This document shows positions 30,042 through 32,063 of a stretch of 32,063 bases of DNA, in pieces. The notes under the pieces are model-generated. The model saw nothing but the letters and a program-made list of their open reading frames with translations, was not told the DNA's origin and searched no databases. Every line of letters starts with the position of its first letter. Position 1 is the first letter of the stretch. The position numbers and the translations under genes were made by a program. This DNA comes from an uncultured Verrucomicrobia subdivision 3 bacterium (GTDB lineage Bacteria; Verrucomicrobiota; Verrucomicrobiia; Limisphaerales; UBA11358), in NCBI GenBank assembly GCA_903889895.1, contig CAISYZ010000094.1, positions 1 to 32,063 of the forward strand, given 5' to 3'.

Positions 30042-31675
30042 TTATTTTCGATGGCCAGTTGCCGATTGCCAATTGAAACAGTTTCGGGGAGCGCGCCCGC
30101 CTCGGGCGCTTTGGCTGACGCCACGTCAGTCAGAACGGAAGTCGTCAGCGGGGCGCTGACGACAACAGCCGGGGCGGCTGTGCTCCCCAAACTCGTTGCC
30201 ATGGCGACAATTTTCTGCGCGTCAGGATTGATTTTTTCCGTGAGCAACTTCGGCACGAAGCCAAACACCAGTAAACTTGCCAGCAACAGCGCATAAGGCA
30301 GCTTGCGCCATGCGTTCGAGGCGTCGGAGAGGGAATTCCATTTTTCCGGCAGCGGTCCGTGCAGGACATTGCGGATGGTGCGGGTCATGTAGATGCCGCC
30401 GATGACCAGCGCGCCCCAGAGCGCGATGACCGTGACAGCCGGAAACATTTTCCACGCGCCGAAGAACACCGTGGCTTCACCAACAAAATTCGCGAAGCCG
30501 GGCAAGCCACAGCCAGCCATCGCGGCCATCAAGAGCGCCGTGCCGATGAAGGGAAGTTTGCGGCAAAGTCCGCCGAGCGCGCTAATTTCAAGCGTGCCGG
30601 TCTGTTTGTAAATGTAGCCGCTCAGTGCGAACGTCAGCGCCGCGAGGAAGCCGTGCGCGACCATGATCAGCACCGCGCCGGTCACGCCGATGAGGTTGAG
30701 GCTCGCGATGCCGAGGAAAATAAAGCCCATGTGAGCCACGCTGGAATTACCGATGAGCAGGTTCAAATCCTTTTGGCGCATGGCGACCCAGCCGACATAC
30801 AAAATGTTTCCAACGCAGAGCCACGCGATGACGTGCGCCCAGCTTTGAGCGGCCTGCGGCAACAGCGGCAGCGCAATGCGAATCAAACCGTAGAGCCCGA
30901 ATTTTTTCAACACGCCGGCGTGGAGCATCGCGGTCGGTGAAGGCGCAACGCCGTAGCCAAGTGGTGCCCATGAATGAAACGGCCAAAGAGAAACTAGAAT
31001 GCCGAAGCCGAACAACAGCAGCGGGAAGATGAAGTTCTGCGCGTTGACGGCGAGTGGATTGGTCTTGGCGTGTTCGATGATTTTCGGGATGTCGAACGTG
31101 TTCGCGCCTGATTGCAGATAGAGCGCGATAAGGCCAATCAGCGCGATGAGTGCGCCGATGCTCAAATACAGCGTGATCTGAAATGTCGCGTAGTTTTTCT
31201 TTTCGCCACGTCCCCAGACGCCGATCATGATGAAGGTTGGCACCAGCGCGAGTTCGTGCAGGAAATAAAAGAAAAACAAATCGAGCGACGCGAATGCGCT
31301 GAGGATGCCACCGGTCATCACGAGCAGCAGGATGTAAAACTCCTTTTCGCGCGTCTGGATTTCCCACGAGCAGAGCGCGGCGGCGAAGGCGACAATCGCG
31401 CCCATCAAAATCAAACCAACGTTCAAGCCATCCACGCCGACGTGATAGCTGATGCCGAGGGATTCCACCCAGGGGATTTGTTGGACGAAGCGATAGCCGT
31501 CCGCATCGGGCGTCGCGCAGTTGTAGCCGCAGAACATTTTTATCGCGAGCACGGCCGAGATAAGGGTGGCCAGCACCGCGACGGCGCGGATGATCACGCG
31601 GCAATTGCGCGGCACGACGATGAGCGCCAACGCCGCCAGCAGCGGCCAACCTGCGATGTAAGTCAGTATGGACAT
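30038..31675 (-). CDS. nuoM: NADH-quinone oxidoreductase subunit M with repeat-encoded C-terminal tail
   Basis: A proton-pumping membrane subunit of complex I. Glu141 in FYFLHELALVP is the conserved helix-5 glutamate, and SLWPFHSWAPLGYG carries the usual antiporter-family signature. The membrane part ends near LLVFGFVPKLLTEKI (about residue 483). About 50 hydrophilic residues follow that are not typical of the family; residues about 495-532 are encoded by a multi-hairpin repeat element (30081-30193) and the last dozen end IGNRQLAIENK. The gene starts 1 base after the nuoL stop and overlaps nuoN by 4 bases. Confidence 0.95.
   Translation of the reverse strand: MSILTYIAGWPLLAALALIVVPRNCRVIIRAVAVLATLISAVLAIKMFCGYNCATPDADGYRFVQQIPWVESLGISYHVGVDGLNVGLILMGAIVAFAAALCSWEIQTREKEFYILLLVMTGGILSAFASLDLFFFYFLHELALVPTFIMIGVWGRGEKKNYATFQITLYLSIGALIALIGLIALYLQSGANTFDIPKIIEHAKTNPLAVNAQNFIFPLLLFGFGILVSLWPFHSWAPLGYGVAPSPTAMLHAGVLKKFGLYGLIRIALPLLPQAAQSWAHVIAWLCVGNILYVGWVAMRQKDLNLLIGNSSVAHMGFIFLGIASLNLIGVTGAVLIMVAHGFLAALTFALSGYIYKQTGTLEISALGGLCRKLPFIGTALLMAAMAGCGLPGFANFVGEATVFFGAWKMFPAVTVIALWGALVIGGIYMTRTIRNVLHGPLPEKWNSLSDASNAWRKLPYALLLASLLVFGFVPKLLTEKINPDAQKIVAMATSLGSTAAPAVVVSAPLTTSVLTDVASAKAPEAGALPETVSIGNRQLAIENK
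30081..30193. repeat. Palindromic repeat element with four consecutive hairpins, inside the nuoM 3' end
   Basis: Ends are inverted (GGGGAGC at 30086-30092; GCTCCCC at 30182-30188). Between them lie four hairpins: 30093-30109 (7 bp, loop CCT), 30112-30132 (9 bp with one G-T pair, loop CCA), 30141-30163 (10 bp perfect, loop GGG) and 30165-30181 (6 bp, loop GGGGC). The element is read in frame as part of NuoM. Other copies in the genome are expected but cannot be seen here. Confidence 0.75.
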
Positions 31676-31676
31676 T

Positions 31677-32063
31677 TTATTTTCCCAAAACGAAATAGAG
31701 CAGCAGCACCACGCCCAGCACGAACAAAATCGTGTAGGTCTGTAGGTTGCCGGTTTGCGCGAGGCGCAACGCGCGTCCGCTCAAATCCGTGCCGCCGCGA
31801 ATCGCACCGATGATCGCGCCTTCCAAAATCCAGCGGTCAATCCAGTCGGCCACTGCGGCAAGGAAATCATGCGCGCGGATGAAAGTGGCTTCGTAAAGTT
31901 CGTCGAAATAAAATTTGTTTTTCATCGCCGTCGCCAAGCCGCCGAGTTTTGCGGGCAGCGGATCTTTGTCGCCATTTTTGTAAAGCGAGAACGCGAGGAA
32001 AATTCCGGCGAGCGCAACGCCGATGCCGATCAACATCGGGACGGGCGTTTTCAGCGGTTCGAG
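31677..32063 (-). CDS. nuoL: NADH-quinone oxidoreductase subunit L, C-terminal end (truncated by window)
   Basis: The C-terminal 128 residues of the third antiporter-like subunit of complex I. The visible part includes the long amphipathic region that lies along the membrane arm (KNKFYFDELYEATFIRAHDF) and the final membrane helix (TILFVLGVVLLLYFVLGK). The frame is open to the window edge, so the gene continues beyond 32063. It ends 1 base before the nuoM start. Order nuoL-nuoM-nuoN is the standard one. Confidence 0.93.
   Translation of the reverse strand, partial: LEPLKTPVPMLIGIGVALAGIFLAFSLYKNGDKDPLPAKLGGLATAMKNKFYFDELYEATFIRAHDFLAAVADWIDRWILEGAIIGAIRGGTDLSGRALRLAQTGNLQTYTILFVLGVVLLLYFVLGK

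Noticed and set aside
1..32063. CRISPR arrays, tRNA or rRNA genes, transposons, integrase or phage genes
   Set aside because: All intergenic gaps are under about 155 bases and none shows regular spaced repeats, cloverleaf elements or transposase motifs.

Overview
The window reads like a chromosomal segment of a Verrucomicrobiota bacterium, probably the Pedosphaera/Limisphaerales side. This rests on the feel of the protein families, moderately high GC, and the near absence of Shine-Dalgarno sites, not on a marker-gene search. I see no rRNA, tRNA, CRISPR array, transposase or phage gene. No stretch longer than about 150 bases lacks a gene.

Layout. 1-1829: the 3' end of a nonribosomal peptide synthetase (carrier protein plus thioesterase) and the phosphopantetheinyl transferase that would activate it. 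1905-3800: N-acetylglutamate synthase (argA) and a lipoprotein L,D-transpeptidase. 3890-7954: a same-strand run of exported, probably copper/redox-related proteins: a Cys-containing small protein, a frameshifted OB-fold/cytochrome c protein, a YHS-like protein, an outer-membrane barrel, a SCO-like protein and a CusF-SCO fusion lipoprotein. 8016-11774: housekeeping genes proB, mazG, rplU, rpmA and obg. 11771-16634: rsmD (-), a dienelactone hydrolase (-), a TPR protein and ABC ATPase (+), a secreted hypothetical (-) and a conserved cytosolic protein of unknown function (-). 16733-17776: DAHP synthase. 17810-18991: an SGNH-like exported protein whose catalytic residues appear replaced.

19138-26670 is the most interesting region. 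A FadL-type outer-membrane lipid channel is followed by a methyltransferase of the PhcB type, a six-helix membrane histidine kinase, a response regulator fused to a kinase-like domain, and a receiver-GAF-PAS-kinase protein. The order and architectures parallel the phcB-phcS-phcR(-phcQ) quorum-sensing locus of Ralstonia, which makes and senses 3-hydroxy fatty acid methyl esters. The FadL gene directly in front is a candidate signal channel. The last two proteins are degenerate in complementary ways: one keeps the His box but has lost ATP-site residues, the other keeps the ATP site but has Asn in place of His. None of them has a DNA-binding domain.

26740-32063: a single-cluster ferredoxin (-), pyruvate kinase (+), and the end of a nuo operon (nuoL-nuoM-nuoN, -). 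The 3' end of nuoM is made of a roughly 113-bp element of four consecutive hairpins with inverted ends, translated as a C-terminal tail. Several genes have a sigma70-like -10 box only 4-8 bases before the start codon and no Shine-Dalgarno site, suggesting leaderless mRNAs. Strong bidirectional terminators separate the convergent genes near 26.7 and 28.5 kb.
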